This document shows positions 18,868 through 28,112 of a stretch of 64,000 bases of DNA, piece by piece. The translations under genes were made by a program, and so were the position numbers. Source of the stretch: Nocardia africana NBRC 100379 (GTDB lineage Bacteria; Actinomycetota; Actinomycetes; Mycobacteriales; Mycobacteriaceae); assembly GCF_001612635.1 (NCBI RefSeq), contig NZ_BDAV01000002.1, positions 1-64,000 of the forward strand. Reading direction: 5' to 3'. A model generated the notes under the pieces. The model had not been told where the DNA came from and searched no databases. It was given only the letters and a program-made list of their open reading frames with translations. Position 1 is the stretch's first letter, and each line of letters begins with the position of its first letter.

Positions 18868-20187
18868 CTACGGCAGCGCGGCGCAGTTGGACGCCGCGGG
18901 CGCCGCCGCGAGCCGATCGGTCAGCCACATCTGCGACGCCGCCAAAGACGGGAAGAACGCGAGATCGTGGGTGCCGACGACACCGGAAATCGGCGGAAGC
19001 TGAGCATTCGCGTCCATCTGCACCGGCACGCCGCGACTGCACCACGCGGCGGCCACATCTCGGATCGGCGCGTACGGCGCGCCCTCGTCGTTGCGCGCCG
19101 ACGCGATGAGCACCGGCGCCGACGGTGTGCCGCCGCCGATGCGCTGATCGGCGAACGCCTGGCTCAACGCCGGAGATCGGTCGATCACGGTCGTGAGTGG
19201 CTGTCCGCTGGAAGTGAATTGGGCCGTATGCTGCTGCGGATTGTCCACCGACACCGCGATGGCGCACTTGCCCGCGGCGTCGCGCATCAGCGCCTTACCG
19301 GCGTCGTTGAGTTCGGCGTCGAGCTCCGGGCGGGTATCGGGATAGTCCGCGACGATGCCGTTGAGGGTGAAGCCGACCGCACCGGAAAGGCTCGGCTGGC
19401 CCTCGTTGAACCCGATGAAGTATTCGGGGTCGACCACCGGGCCGCCGATGTAGGCGCCGAGCATATTCAGTTCGGGCGCATAGCTCGGTTGCAGCTCCGC
19501 CGCGCCGGCCGAGGCCATACCGCCCTGGGAGTAGCCGTAGAGGATGACCGGCGGCCGCGGCCCCAGGCCATTGTTCGGCACCTGCTGCGCCGCCCGCGCC
19601 GCATCGAGTACCGCATAGGATTGCGCTTTCCGATTCAGGAAGTCATGCATTTCCGGTGTGCCCAATCCGTGGTAATCGGTGACCACGACGGCCATCCCGC
19701 GCGACAGCAGCGAATACAGCGCCAACACATCGTATTCGGCGATGATGTCGAACGGCGGCTGGTATTGGACGAGCTGCGAGAGCACTTTCGAGGGCGCGCA
19801 TTGATCGCCCTGCCCCTGCGTGCCGACCGCGTACGCGACCAATGGGCGTTCCCCGGGACCGTTCCACGGCAGCGTCGGCTGCAGATACGTTCCCGTCACC
19901 GCGGTCGGCGCGTCGTGCGTGTCGCTGCTCAGATACATCATGCGTGTCGAGATCGCCGGGACGACGCCGGGTTGCCCCGGCGCCGACAGTATCAGCGATG
20001 CGGGCTGAGCTCGTACGATGGCTCCAGGAGGACCAGGAGGCAGCGGCACCGGGGGAACATAGAAATCATCGGCGGCGGCCTGCGCCGGCGGCTGCGTCCA
20101 CGCATGCGGCGCGGAGACCATTCCGCCCGCGACGGCGATGAGAGCTCCGAACAAGACAGCGGTACAACTGCGTATCCGGCTCCGCAC
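18868..20187 (-). CDS. Secreted lipase (LIP family), copy 2
   Basis: 439 aa with the same layout as the neighbouring copy: a signal peptide (TAVLFGALIAVAGGMVSAPHA), a Pro-rich linker, nucleophile GYSQGG, Asp in SARNDEGAP and His in GTHDL. The two proteins align over their whole length with many identical blocks (for example TDYHGLGTP, DFLNRKAQ, GGMASAGAAEL), so this is a tandem duplication. Differences concentrate in the region before the acidic triad residue, which may alter substrate range. The 158-bp gap 20188-20345 shows no gene. Confidence 0.85.
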   Translation of the reverse strand: MRSRIRSCTAVLFGALIAVAGGMVSAPHAWTQPPAQAAADDFYVPPVPLPPGPPGAIVRAQPASLILSAPGQPGVVPAISTRMMYLSSDTHDAPTAVTGTYLQPTLPWNGPGERPLVAYAVGTQGQGDQCAPSKVLSQLVQYQPPFDIIAEYDVLALYSLLSRGMAVVVTDYHGLGTPEMHDFLNRKAQSYAVLDAARAAQQVPNNGLGPRPPVILYGYSQGGMASAGAAELQPSYAPELNMLGAYIGGPVVDPEYFIGFNEGQPSLSGAVGFTLNGIVADYPDTRPELDAELNDAGKALMRDAAGKCAIAVSVDNPQQHTAQFTSSGQPLTTVIDRSPALSQAFADQRIGGGTPSAPVLIASARNDEGAPYAPIRDVAAAWCSRGVPVQMDANAQLPPISGVVGTHDLAFFPSLAASQMWLTDRLAAAPAASNCAALP

Positions 20188-20345
20188 GATTCGTCCTTCC
20201 TGAGCTTCGGGATGCCTATCGGAACGAACAAACGGATCTCGACAGTACCGAAAAAGACGGATCGATATTCTGGGAATCAGAATGACAGTCGGCGTGTCTC
20301 GCTATTTTCGAGCTAATGGCATGTCCGGAGGCGGCGGAGGACTGG

Positions 20346-21173
20346 TCAACTCTGGGCGGCGCGACGGTAACCGCGAATGGCCACGGCACCGAAAACCACA
20401 ATCAGGCCCACCGACCATGCCACGGTCTGCAATACCGGAACCAGCAGCGGTCCACCGAGAGTGAAGTTGCGCATCGCCTCGATGGCGCAGCTCATCGGCT
20501 GAGCCCGCACGACCGGTTGCAACCATCCCGGGTAGTTCCGCACCGGCACGAATCCGGAATTGAAGAACATGCCGACCAATACCACGATCGCGAACAGCTG
20601 CACCACCTTCTCGCCGGCGCTGCTCACCCCGACCGCGACAACCAGCGGGGTGAATCCGGCGATCACGATCACCGGCACCAGCAGGACACCGATCGCACCG
20701 CCCCAGCCCTGCTGGAACCGCAGGCCCAGGCCCATCCCGACGGCGACGACCACGACCGTCGCGGCCAGCGCGCGAGCGCATTCGGCGACGAGCCGGCCGG
20801 ACATTCCGGCCCAGCGATGCATCGGGAGCACCCAGAACCGGCGCAGCAGACCGCTTTCCCGCTCGGCGTACAACGACATGCCGGTACCCATCGCGCCGTA
20901 CATCGCCCCGGCGACGGCGATCATCGGGACGAAACCGTAGATCGGGTCGGCACCACCGGCGGCGCCGAGGGATTTGTCCAGCACCAGGTCGTACATGAGC
21001 AGCAGCAGAATCGGCAGCACCAGCGTGCTGGTGACCACCTCCGGCTGCCGCGACCAGCGCCGCAGCAGGCGACCGGTCTCGACCAGAGTTTGCGATCCCA
21101 GATCGCCGATCCGGTTGCCGAGCACGGGAGAATCGCCGCTCCGCATGCCGGCGACTTCGATCACCTCACTCAT
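20346..21173 (-). CDS. ABC-2 type transporter permease
   Basis: 275 aa from ATG 21173 (MSEVIEVAGM). Six hydrophobic segments and the ABC-2 signature near PVRNYPGWLQPVVRAQPMS place it with DrrB/DrrC-type permeases. Its start overlaps the preceding permease stop by 4 bp, and the three genes form a coupled ATPase-permease-permease exporter. It lies downstream of the PKS genes, so siderophore or lipid export is a reasonable but unproved role. Confidence 0.85.
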   Translation of the reverse strand: MSEVIEVAGMRSGDSPVLGNRIGDLGSQTLVETGRLLRRWSRQPEVVTSTLVLPILLLLMYDLVLDKSLGAAGGADPIYGFVPMIAVAGAMYGAMGTGMSLYAERESGLLRRFWVLPMHRWAGMSGRLVAECARALAATVVVVAVGMGLGLRFQQGWGGAIGVLLVPVIVIAGFTPLVVAVGVSSAGEKVVQLFAIVVLVGMFFNSGFVPVRNYPGWLQPVVRAQPMSCAIEAMRNFTLGGPLLVPVLQTVAWSVGLIVVFGAVAIRGYRRAAQS

Positions 21174-21955
21174 GCCCGGTGCCCTTCCGCTCGCACTGCC
21201 AGGACCACGGCGACCACCAGCAGCACCGCGATCCAGATCGCGGCCACGCCGAGTGCGGAGCCGTAGGTCCCCGCGGCCAGTCCACGCAGCGCGTCGGTGG
21301 TCTGCGAGACCGGCTGGTTGCGCACGTACGGCTGGATCCAGCCCGGAAAGCCTTGGACCGGAACGAATCCGGTGGACGTCATCACCAGCAGCAGTTGCGG
21401 GCCGAACAGGACGGTGCCGCTGAGTTCGCTGTTGCGGGTGATGGTGCCGAGCGCATCGGTGGCGATCACGAGCGTGGCGCCGAATGCCAGGACCACCAGT
21501 ACGAAGACCAGCGCGGAATCCGCGCTGTGGAACCGGAATCCGAAGAGGGTGCCGATCACCAGCGCCCCGGTGAAGGCGGCGACGGCACGCACCAGATTCG
21601 CCGACATGCGCGCGGTCACCGGTACCCACGGCGGCACCGGCATCCCCCGCAGCCGCGTGGCCATGCCGCCGACGACCTCTCGTGCCGCCCGGTCACCGGC
21701 GAACATGGAGGTGAAGAACATGGCGAAGACCGCGATCAGGGGAAGCAGGTACTGCGCGTAGTCGATACCGCCGGCCTCCATGGAATGCCGCAGCGGCACG
21801 TAGAAGCAGACGAAGAACACCACGGGCGCGGCGAAGGCCAGCACGAGATCGCCTTCACGGAGCGCGGTGCGAATCATGCGGCCGCTCAACGCACTCCACT
21901 GCACACCGGCCGGAACCCGGAACAGTTCGGGAGTTTCGGCGGTCGCCGCGGTCAT
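21170..21955 (-). CDS. ABC-2 type transporter permease
   Basis: 261 aa from ATG 21955 (MTAATAETPELFRVPAGVQ). Six hydrophobic segments, with FVPVQGFPGWIQPYVRNQPVSQTTDALRG near the end, a motif shared with the next permease and with DrrB-type proteins. Its start overlaps the ATPase stop by 4 bp. The longer upstream frame overlaps the ATPase gene and was rejected. Confidence 0.85.
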   Translation of the reverse strand: MTAATAETPELFRVPAGVQWSALSGRMIRTALREGDLVLAFAAPVVFFVCFYVPLRHSMEAGGIDYAQYLLPLIAVFAMFFTSMFAGDRAAREVVGGMATRLRGMPVPPWVPVTARMSANLVRAVAAFTGALVIGTLFGFRFHSADSALVFVLVVLAFGATLVIATDALGTITRNSELSGTVLFGPQLLLVMTSTGFVPVQGFPGWIQPYVRNQPVSQTTDALRGLAAGTYGSALGVAAIWIAVLLVVAVVLAVRAEGHRA

Positions 21956-22929
21956 GCCGGGACCTCTTCGGCCGGTTCGGTCAGCTGGATGAAGACCTCG
22001 TCGAGGGAGGGGCGGCGCAACGCGATGTCGATCAATGCGATTCCCGCGGCGTTGATCCGATCCAGTGCCTCCGACAGCGTCACCGCGCCGCCGGGCGCGG
22101 GCACCGACACCCGGTCTCGCGATTCGGCGATCGTGACCTCGCCCAGACTCGCCAGCGCGGCGGCCACGGCCGGCACATTCGCGGCATCGACCGGGACGAC
22201 CTCGCAGTAGCTGTCGCCCGAGCGAGCCTTGAGCTGATCCGCGGTACCCTCGGCGATCACGGTGCCCTTGTCGACGACGATGATGTTGTCGCTCAACGCA
22301 TCCGCCTCCTCGAGGTACTGCGTGGTGAGCAGAATCGTCACGCCCTGTTCCTTGAGCGAGCGCACCAGCGCCCACAAGCTCTGGCGGCTGACGGGGTCCA
22401 GCCCGGTGGTGGGTTCGTCGAGGAATACGACGCGCGGCGTGCGGACCAATCCGCAGGCGATGTCGATGCGCCGGCGCATACCACCGGAGTACCGGCCGAC
22501 CCGGCGTTCCGCTGCCTCGGTGAGCGCGAACTGTTCCAGCAGTTCCTCGGCGCGCTGCGCGGCGGCCTTGCGCCGCAGGCCCATCAGACGGGCGAAGAGC
22601 ACCAGATTCTCACGGCCGGTGAGCATTTCGTCGAGCGCCGCGTACTGGCCGGTCAGCATGATCGAGGACCGGACCTGGGCGGCCTGGGTGACGACGTCGA
22701 AGCCGGCTACCCGCGCACTGCCGGCATCGGGACGGATCAGCGTCGACAACACCGACACCGTGGTGGTCTTACCCGCGCCGTTGGGCCCGAGCACGCCCAG
22801 CACACTGCCCGCGGGGGCGCTGAAGCTGATACCTCGCAACGCGCGCACCGCGCCGAAGGTCTTCTCCACACCGTCGACGACGATCGCGTTGTCCGTATCC
22901 GCCGGACCACCCATTGAATTCGACACCAT
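21952..22929 (-). CDS. ABC transporter ATPase, DrrA type
   Basis: 325 aa. Walker A GPNGAGKTT, signature YSGGMRRRIDIA and Walker B VVFLDEPTTGLDP are intact. The C-terminal extension (IAESRDRVSVPAPGGAVTLSEALDRI...) is typical of DrrA-like drug and glycolipid exporters. ATG 22929 has a GGAGAG site just upstream. It starts 73 bp beyond the end of the AT-KR-ACP gene, and a weak iron-box-like sequence lies in that gap. The position suggests export of the siderophore or a precursor. Confidence 0.88.
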   Translation of the reverse strand: MVSNSMGGPADTDNAIVVDGVEKTFGAVRALRGISFSAPAGSVLGVLGPNGAGKTTTVSVLSTLIRPDAGSARVAGFDVVTQAAQVRSSIMLTGQYAALDEMLTGRENLVLFARLMGLRRKAAAQRAEELLEQFALTEAAERRVGRYSGGMRRRIDIACGLVRTPRVVFLDEPTTGLDPVSRQSLWALVRSLKEQGVTILLTTQYLEEADALSDNIIVVDKGTVIAEGTADQLKARSGDSYCEVVPVDAANVPAVAAALASLGEVTIAESRDRVSVPAPGGAVTLSEALDRINAAGIALIDIALRRPSLDEVFIQLTEPAEEVPA

Positions 22930-22953
22930 AGCTCTCCGTCCGAGCGCCCATCA

Positions 22954-22972
22954 CTTGGTAAGGCTGACTTGA
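22954..22972. promoter_or_regulatory. Weak iron-box-like sequence before the DrrA-type ATPase
   Basis: CTTGGTAAGGCTGACTTGA matches the IdeR/DtxR consensus TTAGGTTAGGCTAACCTAA at 13 of 19 positions by hand count. It lies 25-43 bp upstream of the ATPase ATG. The match is marginal and may be chance. Confidence 0.3.
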
Positions 22973-23001
22973 TTATTCGACGAAATTCCACCGTCTCGGC
23001 C

Positions 23002-26000
23002 TCAGCCGAGCAGCGCCACCACCTCGTCGAGGGAGGCGCCACCGAGAATGGCGGTGACCGGGAGATCCCGCCGCAATTCCGACTCGACCCGCTTGCGGAG
23101 GTCGAGCGCCTGTAGCGAATCCAGGCCCAGCGCCACCAGCGGTACCGATCCGTCGACGGCCTCGTCCGGTTCCAACCCCATCACCACCCGCAGGGCATCG
23201 CGCACGGTGTCGGCGGTACCGCGCGGCGCTGCGGCGGTGTCGGCGGCGGGCTCGGGTGCGGCCACCGGCTCGGCGACCGTGACCACTACCGGCTCCGGCT
23301 CGTCGTCGGGTAGTTCGGCGAACAGCGGCGCGAAACCGAACACCGAGAACAGATCTCGAATGCGACCCCACTGTGCGGCGGCGACCAGGACGGTGCCCGC
23401 GCGCGGCGCGAAGCCGGCGGCGACCGCCACCGCCGGGTCCATCGGCAGCAAACCGGTGCCGCTGATGCGGGCCAGCGCTTCGGCGTGGTCGGCGCCGACC
23501 GCCCGCCACAGCCCCCACTGCACCGACGAGCATCGGATGCCCTCGGCCCGATAGTGCGCGGCCTGCGCGTCCAGCATCCGGTTGACCGCGGCGTAGACCA
23601 TATGCCCGCGCCCGCCCAGCGTGGCCGACAGCGACGAGCACACCACGATGCGACCGTCGACGGTGCGCGGGAAGATACGCGTGAGATTGTGCAGCACTCC
23701 GGATTTGGCGCCGGCCGCGGCGCGAATGGTGACCGGATTCGGATCGGCGGCCGCGGCTTCGTAGTCCACGGCGGCGTGCACGATGAGGGTCGCCGGACTC
23801 GCGGCGTACTCCGCCGCGAGATCGCCGAGCGCGTCGGCGTCACCGGCGTCGCAGCGGCGCGCGACGATCTCCGATTCGTATCGGGCGCCGATCTCGGCGA
23901 TGCGCGCCGCGCCGGCGGCCGAACCCCCGGTCCTGCTGATCACCGTGATCCGGCCCGCGCCCGCGGCGGCGAACCGCTCGCAGCAGTCGAGCCCGACTTT
24001 GCCGGTGCCACCGACGATGACGACCTCGCGCAGTTCCTCCCCGCGCGGCGGAATATCACCGGCGGTGTCGTCGAGGATCAGCCGTTTCCCGTAGTAGGCG
24101 CCCTCGCGCACGGCCACTTCGGGCTCCCCCGCGATATGGATCGCACCGAGCAGCGCTTTCGCCGCCGCGGCGGCATCGGTCCCGGCGCCCAGATCGGCGT
24201 GGCGGAAGGCGACGCCCACGTGTTCGGCCGCCAGACAACGGAATCCGGCCTGCGCGGCGGCATGGAACGGATCCGGCAGATCGGAGTCGACGACGTGCTC
24301 ACCGCCACTGGTCACCAGCCAGATGTCGCCGATGCCGTCGAGCTCGCCCAACCAGCCTCGCCCGCCGAGGAATTCGGATACATCGTGTACCGGACCGTCC
24401 GGCGACGGCGGCGGGGCCAGCACCACCAGGGTGTCCGGCCGGGCATCGGTACCCGGCTCGACCACCGTGGCGCCCTGCCGCGGCGCGGCCGCGCGAACGG
24501 CGGCCGCGAGTTCGGCGTGTGCGCCGGAGGGATCGACCAGCGCGAGCGTCCGCGGCGGCACCATCATGCGCCGCTGCAATCTGGTCCAGGTCTCGACCAC
24601 CCGCTGTGGCGCGGCCGTCGGACCACCGGATTCCGTTTCCGCGGTGGCCTCTTCGACAGTGCGAGCGTAGTCGAACGGCGCCCACAGCGATTTGGCGCTC
24701 ATCTGTGTATGGGGGAAATCGAGCAGCGGTAGCGCGGGCACACCGCCGTCACCGGATTCGCGCAGCGCCTCCCACCGATAATTCGCGTCGTGCACCGCGA
24801 CGGTCGCCAGATTCCGGGTGAACTCCCGCAGATTCTCGGCCGTGCGGCGCGAGGTGCCCAGCGCCTGGAATTCCCGCTGCCCCGGAATCTCCCCCAGATT
24901 CTCCTGAATCGCGAGCATCAGGGTCGGATGTTCGGAGATTTCGATGAAGGTGCTCGCGCCGCCCTCCGCGGCTTTCCGGATCGCCAGGTCGAAACGCACC
25001 CGATTACGCAGGTTCAGATACCAGTAATCGACGATCGACAGGCCGGAATGGATGCGGTCGCCCATGGTGGCGCCGATACAGTCGATCTCGGTGTCGATGA
25101 AGGCGTGGTTGTCCATCTCCGGACCGACCGTGGCAGCCAGCACGTCGCGCCCGGTACTGACATAGGAGGTGTGCGCCGGATACCGGACGCGAATTTCCTT
25201 CGCGAATTTTCCTGCGGAAGTGAAGGATTCGACGATGCGGACGACGGCGTCGCGTTCACCGGAGATCGCGATGATGTGGCGGGAATTGATCACCGACAAC
25301 TCCACGAAGTCGGCCTGCCGCGCGATCAGGTCCTCGCACTCGTCGCGGTCGATGCCCAGCACCGCCATGGAATAACCGCTGAGCTTGCGGTCGTCGACGA
25401 TACGCGCCCGGGTGGTGACGATCCGGACCGCGTCCCGCAGGGTCTGCGCCCCGCTGACGTAGGCGGCGGCGATCTCACCCTGCGAATGTCCCACCGTCAT
25501 ACCCGGGCCGACCCCGGCGGCCCGCCACATCGCGGCCACGCCGACCATCTGCACGAACAGCGCCGGTTGCACGGTCAGCGCCTTGTCGTCGGCCGCCTGC
25601 TCGGCCTCGAGCAGATAGACGCGCGGTGACCAGCCGTAGAGATCGTGGAAGACCTTGTCGCACTGGTCGACAGCATCGCGGTAGGCCGGCGAGTGCTCGT
25701 AGAGCATCGCGCCCATGCCGGGGCGCTGGCTGCCCTGGCCGGGAAAGACGTACGCCACGCGCTGCGCGGTCGCGGCGCGCTCCGATCGCACCACCGCCGG
25801 ATGCGGTCGGCCGTCGGCCACGGCGCGCAGCGCGGCGATCACATCGGTCTGCGCGTCGGCCATGACCAGGGCGCGGTGGCGGCGCGGCGACCGGGTACGA
25901 AACAGCATGTCGGCCACGCGGTCCGGAGTCACGTCGGGATGGTCGGCCAGGTAGTCCGCGACTGCGGCCGCCTCTCGTCCCACCAGGTCCGGATTGTCGC

Positions 26001-26049
26001 TGGACAGCAGGATCGGGACGCTGCCGTCGGGCAGGCGGTAGCTAGACAT
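23002..26049 (-). CDS. Polyketide synthase AT-KR-ACP (MbtD-like)
   Basis: 1015 aa from ATG 26049. Domains: acyltransferase (about 110-400, GHSQGE near 188), a structural region, ketoreductase (about 670-870; VVIVGGTGKVG near 683, then SSLSATLGGRGHMVYAAVN with the Ser and Tyr), and a C-terminal ACP (LGLDSLQ near 976). There is no KS; the KS gene just upstream overlaps it by 8 bp. This split matches MbtC + MbtD of mycobactin (MbtD is of similar length). Together they should add one beta-hydroxyacyl unit, which in nocobactins links the two lysine-derived parts. At the usual AT specificity site it has YPAH rather than HAFH or YASH, so the extender cannot be assigned by motif. Confidence 0.9.
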   Translation of the reverse strand: MSSYRLPDGSVPILLSSDNPDLVGREAAAVADYLADHPDVTPDRVADMLFRTRSPRRHRALVMADAQTDVIAALRAVADGRPHPAVVRSERAATAQRVAYVFPGQGSQRPGMGAMLYEHSPAYRDAVDQCDKVFHDLYGWSPRVYLLEAEQAADDKALTVQPALFVQMVGVAAMWRAAGVGPGMTVGHSQGEIAAAYVSGAQTLRDAVRIVTTRARIVDDRKLSGYSMAVLGIDRDECEDLIARQADFVELSVINSRHIIAISGERDAVVRIVESFTSAGKFAKEIRVRYPAHTSYVSTGRDVLAATVGPEMDNHAFIDTEIDCIGATMGDRIHSGLSIVDYWYLNLRNRVRFDLAIRKAAEGGASTFIEISEHPTLMLAIQENLGEIPGQREFQALGTSRRTAENLREFTRNLATVAVHDANYRWEALRESGDGGVPALPLLDFPHTQMSAKSLWAPFDYARTVEEATAETESGGPTAAPQRVVETWTRLQRRMMVPPRTLALVDPSGAHAELAAAVRAAAPRQGATVVEPGTDARPDTLVVLAPPPSPDGPVHDVSEFLGGRGWLGELDGIGDIWLVTSGGEHVVDSDLPDPFHAAAQAGFRCLAAEHVGVAFRHADLGAGTDAAAAAKALLGAIHIAGEPEVAVREGAYYGKRLILDDTAGDIPPRGEELREVVIVGGTGKVGLDCCERFAAAGAGRITVISRTGGSAAGAARIAEIGARYESEIVARRCDAGDADALGDLAAEYAASPATLIVHAAVDYEAAAADPNPVTIRAAAGAKSGVLHNLTRIFPRTVDGRIVVCSSLSATLGGRGHMVYAAVNRMLDAQAAHYRAEGIRCSSVQWGLWRAVGADHAEALARISGTGLLPMDPAVAVAAGFAPRAGTVLVAAAQWGRIRDLFSVFGFAPLFAELPDDEPEPVVVTVAEPVAAPEPAADTAAAPRGTADTVRDALRVVMGLEPDEAVDGSVPLVALGLDSLQALDLRKRVESELRRDLPVTAILGGASLDEVVALLG

Positions 26050-27340
26050 GACTCTCCTCTTCGGCCGGAATGGCCAGCAGCGCATGGGCATTCGTGCCCG
26101 AGACCCCGAACGACGACACCGCCCCGTAGCGCACGCCGTCGTGCGGCTGCCAGTCCTCGAGTTTCGCGGCCAGCCGCAAGCCGGTCGCGTCCCAATCCAC
26201 CCTGCCGGTCGGATTGTCGGCGAAGCGGGTCGGCGCGATCTGTCCGTGCAGACCGCTGAGCAGCACCTTGATCAGCCCGAGCATGCCCGCCGCCGCCTGT
26301 GCGTGGCCCAGATTCGATTTCACCGAGCCCAGGCGCGCGGACCCCGATCCGTAGACGCGATCCAGTGCCTCGAGTTCCAGTGGATCGCCGACCGCGGTCG
26401 CGGTGCCGTGGCCTTCGATCATGCCGACGACCTCGGGCGAAATACCCGCCGCCGCAACGGTCGCGCGGATCAGCCGTTCCTGCGCGCGGCTGCTCGGCAC
26501 GGCGATCGGCGCCCCGGCGCCGTTGTGGTTGATACGGGTGGCGAGCAATCGCCCGTAGATCCGGCGACCCGCCGCGCGAGCCCGCGATTCGTGTTCCAGC
26601 ACGACCACACCCGCGCCCTCGCCCCACAGCGTGCCGTCGGCGGCATCGGAATACGGTTTGCACTGCCCGTCCGCGGCCAGCGCGTTGTTCTTGGAGAATT
26701 CGAAGAACGCGGCGGGCGAACCCATCACACAGACCGCACCGGCCAGCGCCCAGTCGCATTCCCCGGCGCGGATCGCCGCCGCCGCCATGTGCACCGCCGA
26801 CAGTGAGGAGGCACAGGCGGTGTCGACCACGATCGACGGGCCGCCGAGGCCGAGGCAGTGCGAGATCCGCCCGGCCACCGCTCCCAGGGCGGCACCGGCC
26901 GCGCGGTACCCCGAGTAGTCGTTGACCTCGGCGGCGTGTGGCCCGTATTCGGTCGGCGAGGCACCCATATAGCAGCCCACCTCATCACCGTCGACGGCCG
27001 CGGGATTGATGCCGGCGTTCTCCAGTGCCCGCCAGGCCACCCGCAGTGCCACCCGCTGCTGCGGGTCCATCGCGACCGCCTCGCGCGGTGTGATGCCGAA
27101 GAACGTCGGATCGAATTCCGATGCGCGAGCGAGGAACCCGCCCGCATCGCAGACCGCCGCCCAGCCTTCGTGGCGCGACAGGTTCAGCAGTTCGGCGAGC
27201 GGCCAGCCACGGTCGCGCGGGAACGGCCCGGTCAGATCGCGGGCCTGCGACAGCGCCGCCCAGTACCGGCCGGGCGTCTCGATGCCACCGGGCGCCTCGA
27301 CGGCGAGGCCGCTGACGACGATGGGATCCGCCTCGCTCAT
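26042..27340 (-). CDS. Free-standing ketosynthase (MbtC-like)
   Basis: 432 aa from ATG 27340 (MSEADPIVVSGLAVEAPGG). The catalytic Cys is in DTACASSLS (near 175), and the histidines are in EGHGTATAVGDPLE (near 311) and KSNLGHAQAAAG (near 345). A single KS domain is consistent with MbtC. It partners the AT-KR-ACP protein encoded immediately downstream. Its start overlaps the thioesterase stop by 4 bp. Confidence 0.9.
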   Translation of the reverse strand: MSEADPIVVSGLAVEAPGGIETPGRYWAALSQARDLTGPFPRDRGWPLAELLNLSRHEGWAAVCDAGGFLARASEFDPTFFGITPREAVAMDPQQRVALRVAWRALENAGINPAAVDGDEVGCYMGASPTEYGPHAAEVNDYSGYRAAGAALGAVAGRISHCLGLGGPSIVVDTACASSLSAVHMAAAAIRAGECDWALAGAVCVMGSPAAFFEFSKNNALAADGQCKPYSDAADGTLWGEGAGVVVLEHESRARAAGRRIYGRLLATRINHNGAGAPIAVPSSRAQERLIRATVAAAGISPEVVGMIEGHGTATAVGDPLELEALDRVYGSGSARLGSVKSNLGHAQAAAGMLGLIKVLLSGLHGQIAPTRFADNPTGRVDWDATGLRLAAKLEDWQPHDGVRYGAVSSFGVSGTNAHALLAIPAEEESHV

Positions 27341-28089
27341 GATGTGGTCTCCAGTTCCGCGATCAGCAGCTCCGCGATGCCCTCGACGTGGTCGTGCAGG
27401 TAGAAGTGGCCACCGTCGAACATCGACACCGACACGTGCGAGTCGGTGTGCTGCTGCCACCCGTAGAGGTCGCCCATGGTGACGTACTCGTCGTCGCTGC
27501 CGCCCATCGCCTGGATGGGAGCCTGCACCCGCACGTCCTCGGGGCACGAGTAGCGGTCGAAGGCGGCATAGTCGGCCTTCAACGCCGGGAGCGCCATCCG
27601 CATCAGGTCACGATTGCCCAGCAGATCCGAGCCGGTGCCCTCGAGTCCGGCCATATGGTCGAGCAACTGTTCGTCCTCGGTGGGATGGTCGGGCATTTCG
27701 GCCACCCGCCCCGGGGAAACCGCACCCGAGACCGCCAGCAATCGCACCGGCACACCTTCGGATTCGGCGATGCGGACGAATTCGAAGGCCACGATCGATC
27801 CCATGCTGTGGCCCAGCACCGTGATCGGCTCGTCGCGATTCCACGGTGAGAGCGCGAATTCGTCGAAGGCTCCCTCGGCGAGTTCCGGCAGCGTCCGCAG
27901 TGCGGCCTCGCGAGCGCGGTCCTGGCGGCCGGGGTACTGCAGCACACCGACATCGAAATGTTCGCGCAACTGCTTCGAGAAGGGCCGGTAGGTCGATGCG
28001 CCGCCGCCCGCGTGCGGGCAGATGATCAGCGGTGCGCTCGCCCCACGCGGTGCGTGGAACTGCCGGATCCACCCGGGTGCTGCTGCCAT
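27337..28089 (-). CDS. Type II thioesterase (siderophore cluster)
   Basis: 250 aa alpha/beta hydrolase. PHAGGGASTYRPF near the N-terminus, nucleophile Ser in GHSMGS (near 92) and a C-terminal GGHFYLHDH with the catalytic His are typical of proofreading thioesterases such as MbtT and GrsT. ATG 28089 was chosen for an AGGAG site about 10 bp upstream; ATG 28107 and GTG 28122 are alternatives, the latter overlapping the NRPS gene. Likely role: clearing misloaded carrier proteins. Confidence 0.85.
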   Translation of the reverse strand: MAAAPGWIRQFHAPRGASAPLIICPHAGGGASTYRPFSKQLREHFDVGVLQYPGRQDRAREAALRTLPELAEGAFDEFALSPWNRDEPITVLGHSMGSIVAFEFVRIAESEGVPVRLLAVSGAVSPGRVAEMPDHPTEDEQLLDHMAGLEGTGSDLLGNRDLMRMALPALKADYAAFDRYSCPEDVRVQAPIQAMGGSDDEYVTMGDLYGWQQHTDSHVSVSMFDGGHFYLHDHVEGIAELLIAELETTS

Positions 28090-28112
28090 GCTCGTCAGAC
28101 TCCTCATATCTG

